64,000 bases of DNA, from contig OV884014.1 of the NCBI GenBank assembly GCA_930367205.1, positions 107,304,638 through 107,368,637 on the forward strand. Direction: 5' to 3'. The notes below the pieces were generated by a model. The model was not told where the DNA came from and made no database searches. It was given only the letters and a program-made list of their open reading frames with translations. Shown here piece by piece: positions 12,302-23,920 of this stretch (position 1 is its first letter; the number at the start of each line of letters is the position of its first letter). The position numbers and the translations under genes were made by a program. The DNA comes from Acanthosoma haemorrhoidale. Its lineage: Eukaryota; Arthropoda; Insecta; Hemiptera; Acanthosomatidae.

Positions 12302-14765
12302 GCAACTGGAGTAGACGTAAACTGATTTTGATGAAAATTTTAAAAGAAAATGTTAGTTTTTTTTTTCTTAATTACATCTTCATTTTTTTATTCTTATAAA
12401 TACAGCAAACCGTACTTCTCCTGACTTCTACGGAAAGGTTAGGTATTTAGACAAAAAAATTCATATTTTGAAGATAATTTGTACAAATGTATATTTGTAT
12501 ATATAGGTTTTTGGGGGGTTGTTGAAAACGAATAACAGCTTGGTTTTTTCCTAAACATATTTTTTTTACTCACTTAACTTTAATATAGAGATGATAAGTT
12601 TTTGTAACTTTTAATAATCCAAGCTTATTTAATAATATATCATTTCTTATTTAACTTAAAATAACGAGTGGAATTATGAACAGACATTTACAAAGAGAGA
12701 AAACTGTGTTTAGAGTTAAAATATTTTTGGCTGGGCACCCAACATGTCTGGTTTTTAGCGCTTAGATACCACAAAAACAGTGAGCGACCCAACTACCTTT
12801 GTATCATCCTGGAGTAACGCAGTTAAGTACGATTTCGTAGATTCGCGTGAGATTCGGCTCAAGTTTTGAGGTTAATGGTAATTAGGCTGTTAGTTACGTA
12901 CAAGTGTTAACCCACAACTTAATGAATGAACCCGTTAACTATACAAACACGTGTATTACATATTTTAGCGGCACAAATGACTGTGGTTGCCTCAAAGTTA
13001 CCATAATAATGATGACTAGTCTGAGGAGACCTCAATTAGCCTAGGTATACCTGCTTCTAGGTCCAGGTAACGGCCAATTTGTAACCAGGTACCCTCCTAG
13101 TCTCTCCGGTCCACCAAAAAAGGTCACTTGTCTCCAGACAATGTTTACAACGATTACATATTCCATAGAATGGAACCTAGCCATTATTGGAAATGGTATA
13201 CATTTCATAAAACTATCATCATTTAAAAATGATTTATGGAATAAGCCTTTTCCAGCTTATTTGTCGATAAATAATTATATATATCATGAAACATAATATT
13301 TGTCTTGAGAAAACTCTATTTCTTTATATACTTCTATAAATCTTCATGAAAAAAAAAACATCATTTCTTTACATAATAATATTTGATAAAATATTGTAAT
13401 ATTTCAACGAAATCTGCTTCATAGTGAGATTGCCTCTGACCATCCATATACTCGTTAACTCTGTTTCCAACGCGGAATTCTTCAAATTGTGCATCCAGGG
13501 GGTACAATACGGGTAATGTATTTTTGTCACTTGTCAAACACTTTTCACTGAACCCTTCTATTTATTATTACTTTACATGATGAGTTCCCTACTACTGTAC
13601 GCCCCCCCCTCCACTACACACGGGGAGGCTTAATAATATCGGAATGCCAATATGTTTATGAAGGTTGTATGTATTAATTGCTGAATTCGTTAGATATCGC
13701 TTTATTATTGTATTTTTTTGTGAAACGAACTGGAAAACAAAATTTGTGACAAAGTGTTTCCTTCTGTTTCTTTTTTTCAATTGTGTGGTAAAGCGAACTT
13801 ATTCTGCTCACTTACTTTTGTTTTTTGTGCCTAGGAGGCATATACAACTTTGTAATGACAGAATATATAAATGATGAATATACATAACTTTTCGACTTTG
13901 ATCCCCTTGTGGATGATCCCGTGTTGTGACTATTGCCAAGGAGAAGATGCAGCAAGAGAGGGAGACAATACAACAATGACGCAACGGTCATGACGTCAGC
14001 CTCGGCCGACCTCTCACCCTCGCATGCCCGACTAATAACACCTTATTTTATCCTTACCTTTTTTATTTTCTTCATATTTCTTTTCCTTTTCCTTAGTCCT
14101 CTGGGCCACCTCTTCGGTTTTCTCCCTCCACCCTGTGCTCTTTCTCCATTTCCAGGGTCGTTTACCTCACTTTGAGGCACCGCCTACTTACATCCCAATC
14201 GCTCCAGCGAGGTTGTTCTTATTGTTCTACTTGGAATATGTACGATAGGCAGCTGTGTATCGTTCATCAACGACCGTTTGATTGGGGTTACGTCACTCAT
14301 TACTGTCAATCGGTACCATTTAGTACATTGTTCTTGAATAGCTTGGAAGTATTTCTAGCTGTTGTGAGCCAGCCGAAACCAGTAGGTATTATCCTACTGA
14401 GTAAAGTAAACTTATAAGTAAACACTAATAGTGAATTAAAGAAAATATATCTAAACTAGAACTTAAAAAACAGTGTAGCCAGAATTAAAAAGGAAAAGTA
14501 GGACAAAAACAATGCCGATATTCACTTGTTCCATTAACAAATACTCAACTGTTTAGTCGTAATTTAAATTCTTGAGAATAGTTAGGATATTTATCTTTAT
14601 TTGTCCTTTTTGGAGAACTAACTCCTCAAACTAATGATATTAGTTAAATTACATTGAGTACATACTTTATTTTATGTTTCGTTACAAAATACTAAGAAAT
14701 TATGAAGTAACAAATATCAAAGAAAAATGATTTGATTAAATTACACTTTTATCTATTTTTTTTTT
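12302..14765. other. Non-coding DNA, no gene recognised
   Basis: AT-rich sequence with anonymous short frames. The stretch at 13010-13130 is GC-richer and contains the 10-bp palindrome AGGTATACCT. The stretch at 13925-14170 is also less AT-rich and contains a consensus CRE. I see no exon that can be supported. Confidence 0.45.
13991..13998. promoter_or_regulatory. CRE-type palindrome TGACGTCA
   Basis: A perfect TGACGTCA cyclic-AMP response element, the binding site of CREB/ATF bZIP dimers, lies within a less AT-rich stretch. No gene start is visible beside it, so its function is unproven. An 8-bp palindrome can occur by chance in 64 kb. Confidence 0.25.
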
Positions 14766-15367
14766 AAGTATTACTACATAATGCATAAGTATTATTGCAT
14801 ATTGCATAGGTATTACTACATACTGCATAGGTATTACTACATACTGCATAGGTATTACTACATACTGCATAGGTATTACTACATACTGCATAAGTATTAC
14901 TACATACTGCATAGGTATTACTACATACTGCATAGGTATTACTACATACTGCATAGGTATTACTACATACTGCATAGGTATTACTACATACTGCATAGGT
15001 ATTACTACATACTGCATAGGTATTACTACATACTGCATAGGTATTACTACATACTGCATAGGTATTACTACATACTGCATAGGTATTACTACATACTGCA
15101 TAGGTATTACTACATACTGCATAGGTATTACTACATACTGCATAGGTATTACTACATACTGCATAGGTATTACTACATACTGCATAGGTATTACTACATA
15201 CTGCATAGGTATTACTACATACTGCATAAGTATTACTACATGCTGCATAGGTATTACTACATACTGCATAGGTATTACTACATACTGCATAGGTATTACT
15301 ACATACTGCATAAGTATTACTACATACTGCATAAGTAATACTACATACTGCATAAGTATTACTACAT
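14766..15367. repeat. 21-bp tandem array, more than 28 copies
   Basis: Twenty-eight uninterrupted copies of a 21-bp unit (AGGTATTACTACATACTGCAT, with AAGT variants at both edges and inside) fill 14766-15353. A partial copy runs to 15367. No insertion or deletion disturbs the phase. Because 21 is a multiple of three, frames free of stops stay open across the array on both strands. The plus strand gives a heptapeptide repeat HRYYYIL (185 codons, 14781-15338) and the minus strand a heptapeptide repeat VIPMQYV (222 codons, 14736-15404). I regard both as by-products of the repeat, since no promoter, splice site or non-repetitive coding flank supports a protein. Confidence 0.97.
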
Positions 15368-16804
15368 GTAAATTAAGGTTAGTTCCCGATGTTATTGCAT
15401 GCATTGCCGTTTAGGACACCTGCTGTCATCAGAGACTATTTATTGTAAGAGTCAATCATTGGAGTGAGCAGTTTCTCTTCCACCAAGACGAGAGTGAGCC
15501 TCGGCCATCCGTCTTTATTCAGTCTCAAGGGTTGCCTTCGGGGTTTCATTATTTCATTCATTATTATTCATTCGCCATAAATAGCATTTATCATCTTCTA
15601 TGAACACATTCTACTCTCACCTGTCACATGTTTCTATATTACAACTAGCAATAGTGAACGAGCGCGGGCTATCTACTAATAACCGATGTACGATTGTCCA
15701 AAGGGACTCACGACCCATTTCCAGCTTAGATTTAATATGCTCACTCAAATGAGAGTTTTATATTTTAATATTTTATAGATGGATACTTACTTTCTTATCG
15801 ATAGACTAACTGTATCCGAATACACAAACTGTAAGGAAATATATGAATCGTGTATCTTTTCTAAGGATACATATACCCTCTTATATATTTACCTCACTTA
15901 CCTACAAACGCCATGCTGTTGCGCTCTAGTTGAATAATTAGAATATTTCAATTACAGGGATGACATCTTAACTATTCGACTACTAACAGCTTTGATTCCT
16001 CTATCAAATGAAGAGCGTGAAGTTACACCAAATTATACTTTTCTCAAAAATACTCAATTAATTTTCTATTCTACCGATTGGAATCTGAACCCAAAGTAAT
16101 TTCCTTTAATAAGCTAACATTGTGCTCACATGGAAGGGATTCATTTATATAGGCTGTATTTTATTACTAATGTTTATAAATGTTTGAATGTTGTGTGAAA
16201 TGATTACTTAATATGACTAAAATGAAGTAAATATTAGGTAGATTCTACTAGCTAACAATTACAATCAATACTCGTTACTATTTTACATGGATGGTTTCTA
16301 AGGAAGGGGTGTCCAGTCCAATACCCAGGCAGAAGACACGCCAGTCTTCCGCCTTGGTGAAGTCGCAGAAAGGCCTTTGGAAGAGGATGGTCTTTTACTT
16401 TCTCATCTTTTGTCTCGAGAGAATATTATTATACAGCAGAAGTTAGGAGGTGGCTCGAGCTGTCTCCCAGATCCCTTCTGCTACTCCCTTGTGTGACAGA
16501 GAAAGAAGGGTGGTAATGTGCCTTCATGAGGGACCATAAAAGAATCATCTGAATCCATTGGGGCCATTACAACACACATCTCTACATCATTGGTTGTTTA
16601 ATAGGCCCTTTTTTCGAAATGTATAACTTGCTAAATCTAGACCCATCTCTTAATATTAATTATATTTTTACATTTTAATTCAAATCGATCCCATATAGCA
16701 GATTTTTAATCAATAAATTATGAATTAATAACTATTCCATTTCCAATTACAACTTATTGTCAATTCACAATCCGATAAAACAAACAAACTGGTCTTTGTA
16801 TATA
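15368..16804. other. Non-coding DNA with a GC-richer block at 16296-16570
   Basis: No gene recognised. The block at about 16296-16570 is clearly less AT-rich than its flanks and non-repetitive within the window. It is a candidate conserved non-coding element or an old unrecognised repeat. Confidence 0.4.
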
Positions 16805-17846
16805 TACGAGGGTGGTCTGAAAAGTTTCCGACCTAACAAAGATACAAGACGTTATTTCAGAAATTTATTTTTTATTTTTCAACATAGTCTCCTTGTAACT
16901 CTACACACTTCTCCCAGCGATGCTCCCATCTCTGTAACCCGTCCAAATAGTACTCGGCGTTTTTCTCTGCAAAATAATCGTTCACGAAGGTGATTGCCTC
17001 TTCATTTGACGAAAATCTCTGTCCTCCGAGCGCAATTTTTAGATGAGGGAACAAAAAGAAGTCGCTTGGGGCTAGATCTGGTGAGTAAGGCGGATGGTCA
17101 AGCAGTTCAAACCGTAATTCATGGATTTTCGCCATGGCAACCGCTGAGGTGTGAGACGGTGCGTTGTCTTGGGGAAACAGGATTTTCTTTTTTCTGCAAA
17201 GTTTCATCCACAGTAATTAATCGGTTCCAAAACTCGGATTTATTGCGCCTAAACTGCACCAACAGAGCGTTGGAAATGTTCATTCGAACACGTTTTTCGA
17301 ACACGCGGCACCCAACGCGCGGACTGCTTTCTCATCTCTAAATGTTGATTTAATATGTGACAAACACGTTCTTTTGACATGTTCATAACCTCTGCTATCT
17401 CTCTCACTTTAATTCGGCGGTCGTCTAGCATCATTTGGTGAACTTTGGCGATGCTTTCGTCGGTAGTTGCAGTTTTTGGACGTCCCGAAAGTTCATCGTC
17501 TCCCAAGCTCTTACGACCACGTTTAAATTCAACTGCCTACAATTTCACTGTAGTAAATGATGGTGCAGAGTCCCCATACACAGAGTCCAACTCATCTTTG
17601 ATTTGCGTAGGCGTATTGCCTTTCAAACACAAATATTTAATGACAGCTCGATACTCGATTTTGTCCATTTTCATAAAAACACTCACATCGACTCACTCAA
17701 ACGACTGTTACACAACAACTGCGCGTCCAAAATGGCTGAAACTTTGGTGAGTAACTGTTAATAGATGAACAACGAATTACTATCTTTTATTTACGACTGC
17801 TGCTATCTTCATGTTGAGGTCGGAAACTTTTCAGACTACCCTCGTA
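16805..17846 (-). mobile_element. mariner transposon, internally deleted, both TIRs present
   Basis: The element is bounded by 28-bp terminal inverted repeats at 16807-16834 and 17817-17844 (CGAGGGTGGTCTGAAAAG and its complement, one mismatch). Each is flanked by TA, the mariner target-site duplication. It sits inside a short TATATA run. At about 1,040 bp it is shorter than the usual mariner length of about 1.3 kb. Comparison with the second copy in the window (31413-32353) shows a 244-bp segment missing near 17206, which would account for the difference. The transposase lies on the minus strand and is broken, so the copy could move only with help from an active relative. Confidence 0.93.
16872..17674 (-). 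pseudogene. mariner transposase pseudogene
   Basis: Mariner transposases bind the element's terminal repeats and cut and paste it at TA sites. The frame probably began at the ATG complementary to 17672-17674. The N-terminal half carries helix-turn-helix DNA-binding sequence, including KVREIAEVMNMSKERVCHIL. The C-terminal half keeps two acidic catalytic positions in DNAPSH and YSPDLAPSDFFLF, with 34 residues between the two aspartates (D34D). Lesions seen are: an in-frame TAG at 17538-17540, where the sister copy has tryptophan TGG; a small deletion after WVPR that shifts the frame; and a 244-bp deletion immediately after the first catalytic aspartate (VDET), joining it to QKK just before the second. 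The C-terminal end (CVELQGDYVEK, then stop) is intact. It cannot encode an active enzyme. Confidence 0.92.
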
Positions 17847-17886
17847 TATATATATACATACATTGTAGTACTTAGTACAGTGTTCA

Positions 17887-17936
17887 ATTACCTGATAATG
17901 CAAATTCGTGGAAACTAATTTGCATTATCAGGTAAT
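17887..17936. repeat. Perfect 20-bp hairpin with two octamer motifs
   Basis: Arms 17887-17906 and 17917-17936 are exact reverse complements around a 10-base loop (CGTGGAAACT). Each arm contains ATGCAAAT, the octamer site bound by POU-domain proteins, in opposite orientations. A further TTTGCAAT follows just outside. It lies 40 bp from the right end of the mariner at 16805-17846. It could be a paired POU site, a very small inverted-repeat element or a snap-back duplication. Confidence 0.9.
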
Positions 17937-18766
17937 AATTTGCAATTAAAAGTGAATCAAGGTGTAATAATATCATTAGTAGCTATAGCAATGAAGATAC
18001 GGAAATAAACATATCTATTGTTGAAAATTACAATAAAAATTAATTCAATAGATAATTGTAAACAGTAGTGTGAAGAGAACAAAAAACAATAAATAAATAT
18101 GTTTTAAAACATAAAAATATTTTTAAAAAGGTAACAAAAACCTTGTTAAAATATACTTGTTAAATAAAAACATATGGACTATGTTTCTTTCATGGTTCAA
18201 AGACACGATGACAGCTCCCTGCTCTAAATAAGACTGCCGATTTGCGTGTACCTTTTCAATGCTCTTCGACGACCCCTTACCTAATACAGGACCCTCGGGA
18301 GATGAACCCGCTCGCCGTTATTAATTACCTTCTCCTACCTGGTGTTAATTTCTGTTGGGAGCCCTGTTATTATGGCCAGCTGCCTCCGACTCAGTTAATA
18401 AACTCTCACGGTCTAGAAATCGTGGACCGGCGTTATCCTCCGGGGTCGTCTTCGGCGGGCGGGCTCCGGTAGACAGCCAGAATTAGGGGTTCCAGGCAGT
18501 CTTGTCAAGGATGAGCCTTTTTTTTTCTGCGTAACGCCAAATGATTCATATTCGGATGTGGTCTGAGAAAGCTTCGTGCTATGGAGCGGACTTACAATGT
18601 CTTTTGCAACACTTAATCGACGCACCTAAGGCGAACCATTGTTGACCTACAAGTTGACAACATAGATATAGTCCTCAGCTAGGTTTTAATGTCACTGGTT
18701 TAGTCTTTACCTCAACTTTGATCTGGTAGACAAAAGTAACCAAAGCCCATTTTTTTTCAAGCCTTC
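17937..18766. other. Non-coding DNA with a GC-richer block at 18180-18500
   Basis: No gene recognised. The first part is AT-rich. From about 18180 to 18500 the sequence becomes balanced in composition and has TAATTA-like and TTAATT homeodomain-type cores set in unique sequence. A GC-rich patch lies at 18425-18475. This is the pattern expected of a conserved enhancer, but it is inference only. Confidence 0.4.
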
Positions 18767-19365
18767 AATAAATAAATGTATTTAGTTAGGTAGGATATCT
18801 TCAATGTCCGACTCCTGGGACTATGCCCCTTTGAAAAATAACAAACTACAAATAAATAAATGTATTTAGTTAGGTAGGATATCTTCAATATCCGACTCCT
18901 GGGACTATGCCCCTTTGAAAAATAATAAACTACAAATAAATAAATGTATTTAGTTAGGTAGGATATCTTCAATGTCCGACTCCTGGGACTATGCCCCTTT
19001 GGAAAATAACAAACTACAAATAAATAAATGTATTTAGTTAGGTAGGATATCTTCAATGTCCGACTCCTGGGACTATGCCCCTTTGAAAAATAACAAACCT
19101 CAAATAAATAAATGTATTTAGTTAGGTAGGATATCTTCAATGTCCGACTCCTGGGACTATGCCCCTTTGGAAAATAACAAACTACAAATAAATAAATGTA
19201 TTTAGTTAGGTAGGATATCTTCAATGTCCGACTCCTGGGACTATGCCCCTTTGGAAAATAACAAACTACAAATAAATAAATGTACTTAGTTAGGTAGGAT
19301 ATCTTCAATGTCCGATTCCTGGGACTATGCCCCTTTGGAAAATAACAAACTACAAATAAATAAAT
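18767..19365. repeat. 84-bp tandem array, 7 copies
   Basis: Seven full copies of an 84-bp unit run head to tail, with a partial eighth at the right edge. Each copy starts AAATAAATAAATGTATTTAG and contains the core TCCGACTCCTGGGACTATGC. Copies differ by isolated substitutions and the period is exact after the first copy. Since 84 is a multiple of three, a 230-codon frame stays open on the minus strand (18757-19449) with a 28-residue repeat including FPKGHSPRSRTLKISYLT. No coding flank or promoter supports it, so I call it satellite-like DNA. Confidence 0.96.
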
Positions 19366-19919
19366 TTGTCTATGATTATAAAAAAAGAAATACTGCGTCA
19401 CAAAAGGGGGAAAATAAAGAGATGAACGTTCTACCTCAAATTCATTCATCCTTCAAATTACCGCAATGCTTTTAAGTAATTTTTATAAACACAAAAAAGA
19501 TTATAATACAGGATTAAATTTAAAAAAAGAAGAGGAAAATAAATAAATATTAGTGGTTACTCTTTTACTAGCAATTGCTCTGGGTTTGTTAATAGATGTA
19601 TTTGCTAAGAGAGTAGTGAAATTTAAATGAAAAATAAGCGGAAGTAAATAAAATGCTTGTAAATAAATTAAAGAGGAAAGGTTAGAATGAACGCATAGAT
19701 CCTATAATTTAGCAGGCGTCTGTCTTTAATTTTAAAATGAAATTTTAGAAGAATGTGGGTGAAGCAGGGCGTATATTGATATATGGATATAGCTTGGAGG
19801 GCTACTTAACAGGAAATCTAACCTCACATTAGAAAACAAACTGCCAACAGTTGTTAAAACCGATTTGGACTTTCAAATATTAAACGAATCCAAAGTAAGT
19901 TCGTAGAACTATAGTCAGT

Positions 19920-20255
19920 CCACCCTTTCACACAACGAACTCATCGCTTCACGGTGACCTCCATTTGTCAGCTGTCCTCGACCTTATACCCTCAAGATTT
20001 CCCAAATTCTACAAAAGCCCTTCCAAATCCTGTTTGTTAATTCCTTATTCAGTAAGACTTAGCCTCACATGTGTCTCGTTTTCCCTCCCTCTGCACATGG
20101 ACGTAGAAGAAGGAGTGGGAGATCCACTGCTTTCGGCTGTTCCACCAGCTTGCTAAACTACGCTAAACTACCCTAAACCACCCTAATTCCAAATTTATTT
20201 ATTTTTGTCATTGTATATATATTATCAATAAAGAGGTTTTGAAAGGAAAAAAACC
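19920..20255 (+). mobile_element. Possible retroposon 3' end (family unknown)
   Basis: A less AT-rich stretch with a 63-codon open frame (19965-20156) is followed by an AT-rich tail, the polyadenylation signal AATAAAG at about 20229 and an interrupted A-rich run ending near 20268. This layout is typical of the 3' end of a LINE or a processed transcript. I cannot recognise the encoded sequence and found no target-site duplication, so it could equally be unique DNA. Confidence 0.25.
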
Positions 20256-23200
20256 AAAAAAAAAACCGCTTGCTTCTGCGTGAGGGGCTACGTATATTGT
20301 TATGATTTCCAGACTAGAAGCATGTTGTTAATTACAGCTCAAATAAACTATTTTTACATTACTTGCTACCCTGCTTCTATTAAGTTCCACTTTCTATAAA
20401 AGGTAATAAGTTCACGGGCCCTGACCATACTCGAAACATGGTCGCTTGCTTGTTAGAACCTCAGCTCTCTTGATAAAGAAAAGGTAATATCCCATAAATA
20501 ACAAAAGGTAAATATCACATGACAAATTAGAATACACTGTACTGAAAAAAAGCATATAAATAAATAAATCCCAAATGGTCCTTCGTAAAAAGAGAAAAGA
20601 ATGAAGAAGGGGGTAGTAAAATACAATATTAAACTAATAGAAACCCTTTAAATTGCTTCATAAGAGATAACAGATATAAGATGCAATATAAACCAACAAT
20701 AATCACTGTACCATCGCCTCGTTTGAAATGTTCTATTTACACGTTGGACAGTTGGTTAAACTTGGGCCAGTTATGTTTGCTATTATTCAGCAGAGAATTA
20801 AGGGGGTACAAATAACAGGATCCCTACGCGGAAGAAAAACAAACGTTGAATCAACAATTAGATGAAACATTAACCGTAACACTCGTCGATAAACACATCC
20901 ATGTTAATACCTTCGGCTGTCAAGTGTGTGTCCTCTGCTGTGAATAATGAACGCCATCGAGGCACCAGTGGCCACCGATGTAGGAATGAATAATGAATCT
21001 AGTACATTTCTCGCTCGGTTTAACTTGGCTATGTTTGCGGAGCAGAGCCTTCTCGTGGCTATCGCAAACATCTCATCAATGTCTCATGTCGCTTCATCAA
21101 TTGCCTCTCTGGTTTAGTCCTGTGCTTTCCGTTTGTGTACATGGAACAATCTCATAAATATCAGATCCTATCCTTACCATTTTATACTTTTAAGTCCCTT
21201 CAAATACTATTGACCTTATTTTTTTAGTATGTGTTAGTGATTTAGATTAACAAAAAGGTGCCTACAACTAATCTATCATAAAAATATGTTAGCTCCAGAA
21301 TGAGAATGTATAATCCATTATAAAGAAAAACTGAGTGAAGCGGGATCGAGACAGACAGACAGTTGACACAGAGGTTATAAAGACAACAAATGTGGCCATA
21401 AAAAGTGTGATACCGTCAAACAGGTCTACCTGTCGTGATTTGAATAATTAAATAAAACAAAACCACCAAAGATAATTAATATGGTTCGTGTATTGCACAA
21501 TGGTATTCACGATTAAAGCACTGATGATAGTAGTTACTTGGTTGGAAAATATCCTAGCCACCAACATCAAAACAGTATCCACTATGAACTGAACACTTTT
21601 ATCAATCCATCTAACAAACTTTAATCAAAACTTCATTTGTCACTTCAGGATCATTTTTTCTTCAGTCACCACATGAGTTACTCAATATATCTGTTTATTT
21701 TTATCATCTCTCAAGCCATTAAGGTGTTACTAACCTAAAATGTTTCTGTCTTGCTCAACCCCTCCTTAATAATTTCTTATTAGCTTTTTCTACTAATTAG
21801 AGTCCACTTAACCTTTAATTTCAGTTGTCATGTTTCACATAACTTACCACCACCTAAAACTCACTTTTTTCGTTTTTGGGTATTATTAAATTCACTCTAA
21901 TTTAGCGAGATAAAACAATCACTTTTTCTATTCCCAGTTGGTCTGCTCTGTTAGTTCTACGTGATCACCGTAGCAACATATAAATCCATGGTCACCGAAA
22001 CCTCAAGTCATCGAGTTATGCTCCTATCCTTTATTTGCCAAAACATATTGACCTTCCTATCCATGCACTAACTACTAAGGAGCATATAAATCTAAGCCAT
22101 TCGGCCGAATTCAGCTTAAACATTTGTCACTGGGACTATTCCTTTTTTTCCCTCTTCTACCCAAAGTGTCATTTGTTGGGCCTCCGAAGAATTCCCCTGC
22201 AACGGGAAGACAAAATGATCGGTAGAGATCATACAAGAAAATCGAAAATTTTGGTGTAATTGCCTGGCATTCATTTTAATCTCTTGCACGATGTAATAAG
22301 CAACAGAGCGCTAATGACGCTATAAACATAATTAGTTGTGTCTACATGATTATGTATTCATTTACTGCTTTAATTACCTATTAGCTGCACCATTTCCTTC
22401 CTGCTTCCTATGTTAGCATACACATGTCTAATGGGGTGATAAAATATGGCTGACAACTGGTGGACGAAATGTGTTAGAACCTTGACTTATAACCGTCAAC
22501 CGCAATTGACTTATAAATCTCTTATTGACTTATGAGAATCGTGTGAAAAATAGAGTTGATCATGTCCATTTTTTTTTTTAAATCCTAATGCAAAGTAACT
22601 TTGCAACTTCAAAAACCGTCGATTAAGCATATCTGAACTTACGGACCATTGCTGATATCAAAACCTGCCAACATCAGGTCCGTCCAATCCAATCCTTTAA
22701 ATGTTAAGTAGTAAGACTACCAGTATATGCACCATTCATTCATAATGGCCTTAAAATTCCGTCCAAAATTATCCTTCTACCCAAACCTTTAAGAAAAAAT
22801 CACTTTCAACGCGTCCCTACAATCCAGTTCGAAGATTGAAGCGGAATAGAGCCGTGATCTTTTGTAAATTTGGATTCACTGGGAGTTCTGACACTGTCCA
22901 GTCTTCTTTCCTCATGTTCTGAGTGTCAGATGTCATATTTTGGGCTTTTTCTCGACCGTCAGTACTTCAAAGGTCAGTACTTGCTCGGTAGATCTTCTTA
23001 AAATTTCTAAATTACAAATTGTGAGGAAACCTCAGTGGTTAGACCCATTAGCGATGAACCCGAAGCCCAGATAGCTCATGTAATGGAATGAGAGATAAAT
23101 AATGTACGGTTAGCTCTAGAATCACTTAAGCTCTTTTCTTTCTTACTGTTACTGTCTTCCTTTTCGTCAAGAGCAACCGGAAATGTGTGAAGCTGGTCAA

Positions 23201-23844
23201 AATAATTTTCGATAGGCGATTTTAATTTCCTTATGTTCGTTAATGCAAGAGATGTACTAGCACAGTCAGTAGAACAAACACTTATACCAAATCCAAGTTA
23301 CAAATTGACTCAACTACTGAAGGACACGGAAGAATTAAATAAAGCTACTGTCCATCCGCCAGCCCTTGAGTGGTCACCAATCCACAGGCTTGCATTATAG
23401 TTTATTTCATCTTCATCGACAACTGATCAGGTGAACCAATCAAGGTTTTCGAACCAAAGCTCTGCTACATTTTCAACCATACTGCCCCCCCCCCCCAACC
23501 TTTCAACCAACCAATTTCTTCCAACCCAATCTTTGTTTCCGGTATTAAAAAAATCTGGGTAAACAGTTGAATAAAGGATTCAAGCCAGTCAATGTGAACA
23601 ATGTAATAAATTAAATAATCAAAAACAGTTTTGTTGTCACAGACTATTGTTAGTTTTGTCCATTCTGTTTCTATCGTTGTACTTTTGTCTAGTTATTGTT
23701 AAACTTGTCTATTTGTAGTTTATTGACAGTTTAAAAAAAAAAGTAATGTACACACATATCTGATAGCAACTGTATTTTACGGACTATCTTCGGAAAACAT
23801 ACAGAGTATATTAGCTAGTTGCCCTGTTCCATCGAATGGTGTAA

Positions 23845-23920
23845 ATTAACCAATAACAGGAGCGGGACGCGATCCCGGAACCTCCCGAGGTAGTCTATTG
23901 TTTCTTTAACTAATAACTAA
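23845..23920 (-). repeat. tRNA-derived SINE fragment, minus strand
   Basis: On the minus strand the segment at 23863-23877 reads CGGGATCGCGTCCCG, a perfect T-arm stem with a pol III B-box-like loop. It is preceded by GGGAGGTTC and, further upstream, TTAGTTAAAGAAACAATAG. The element at about 35385-35480 has the same order of motifs (AGTCAAAGAAAAAATA, then GGGGAGGTTCTGG, then TTCGAGTC). The two are therefore probably copies of one SINE family. Confidence 0.5.

Noticed and set aside
14736..15404. Long open frames on both strands (185 and 222 codons)
   Set aside because: They are produced by the 21-bp tandem array, whose period is a multiple of three. There is no coding flank or gene signal.
18757..19449. 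230-codon minus-strand open frame
   Set aside because: By-product of the 84-bp tandem array. Kept only as a finding to test, not called as a gene.
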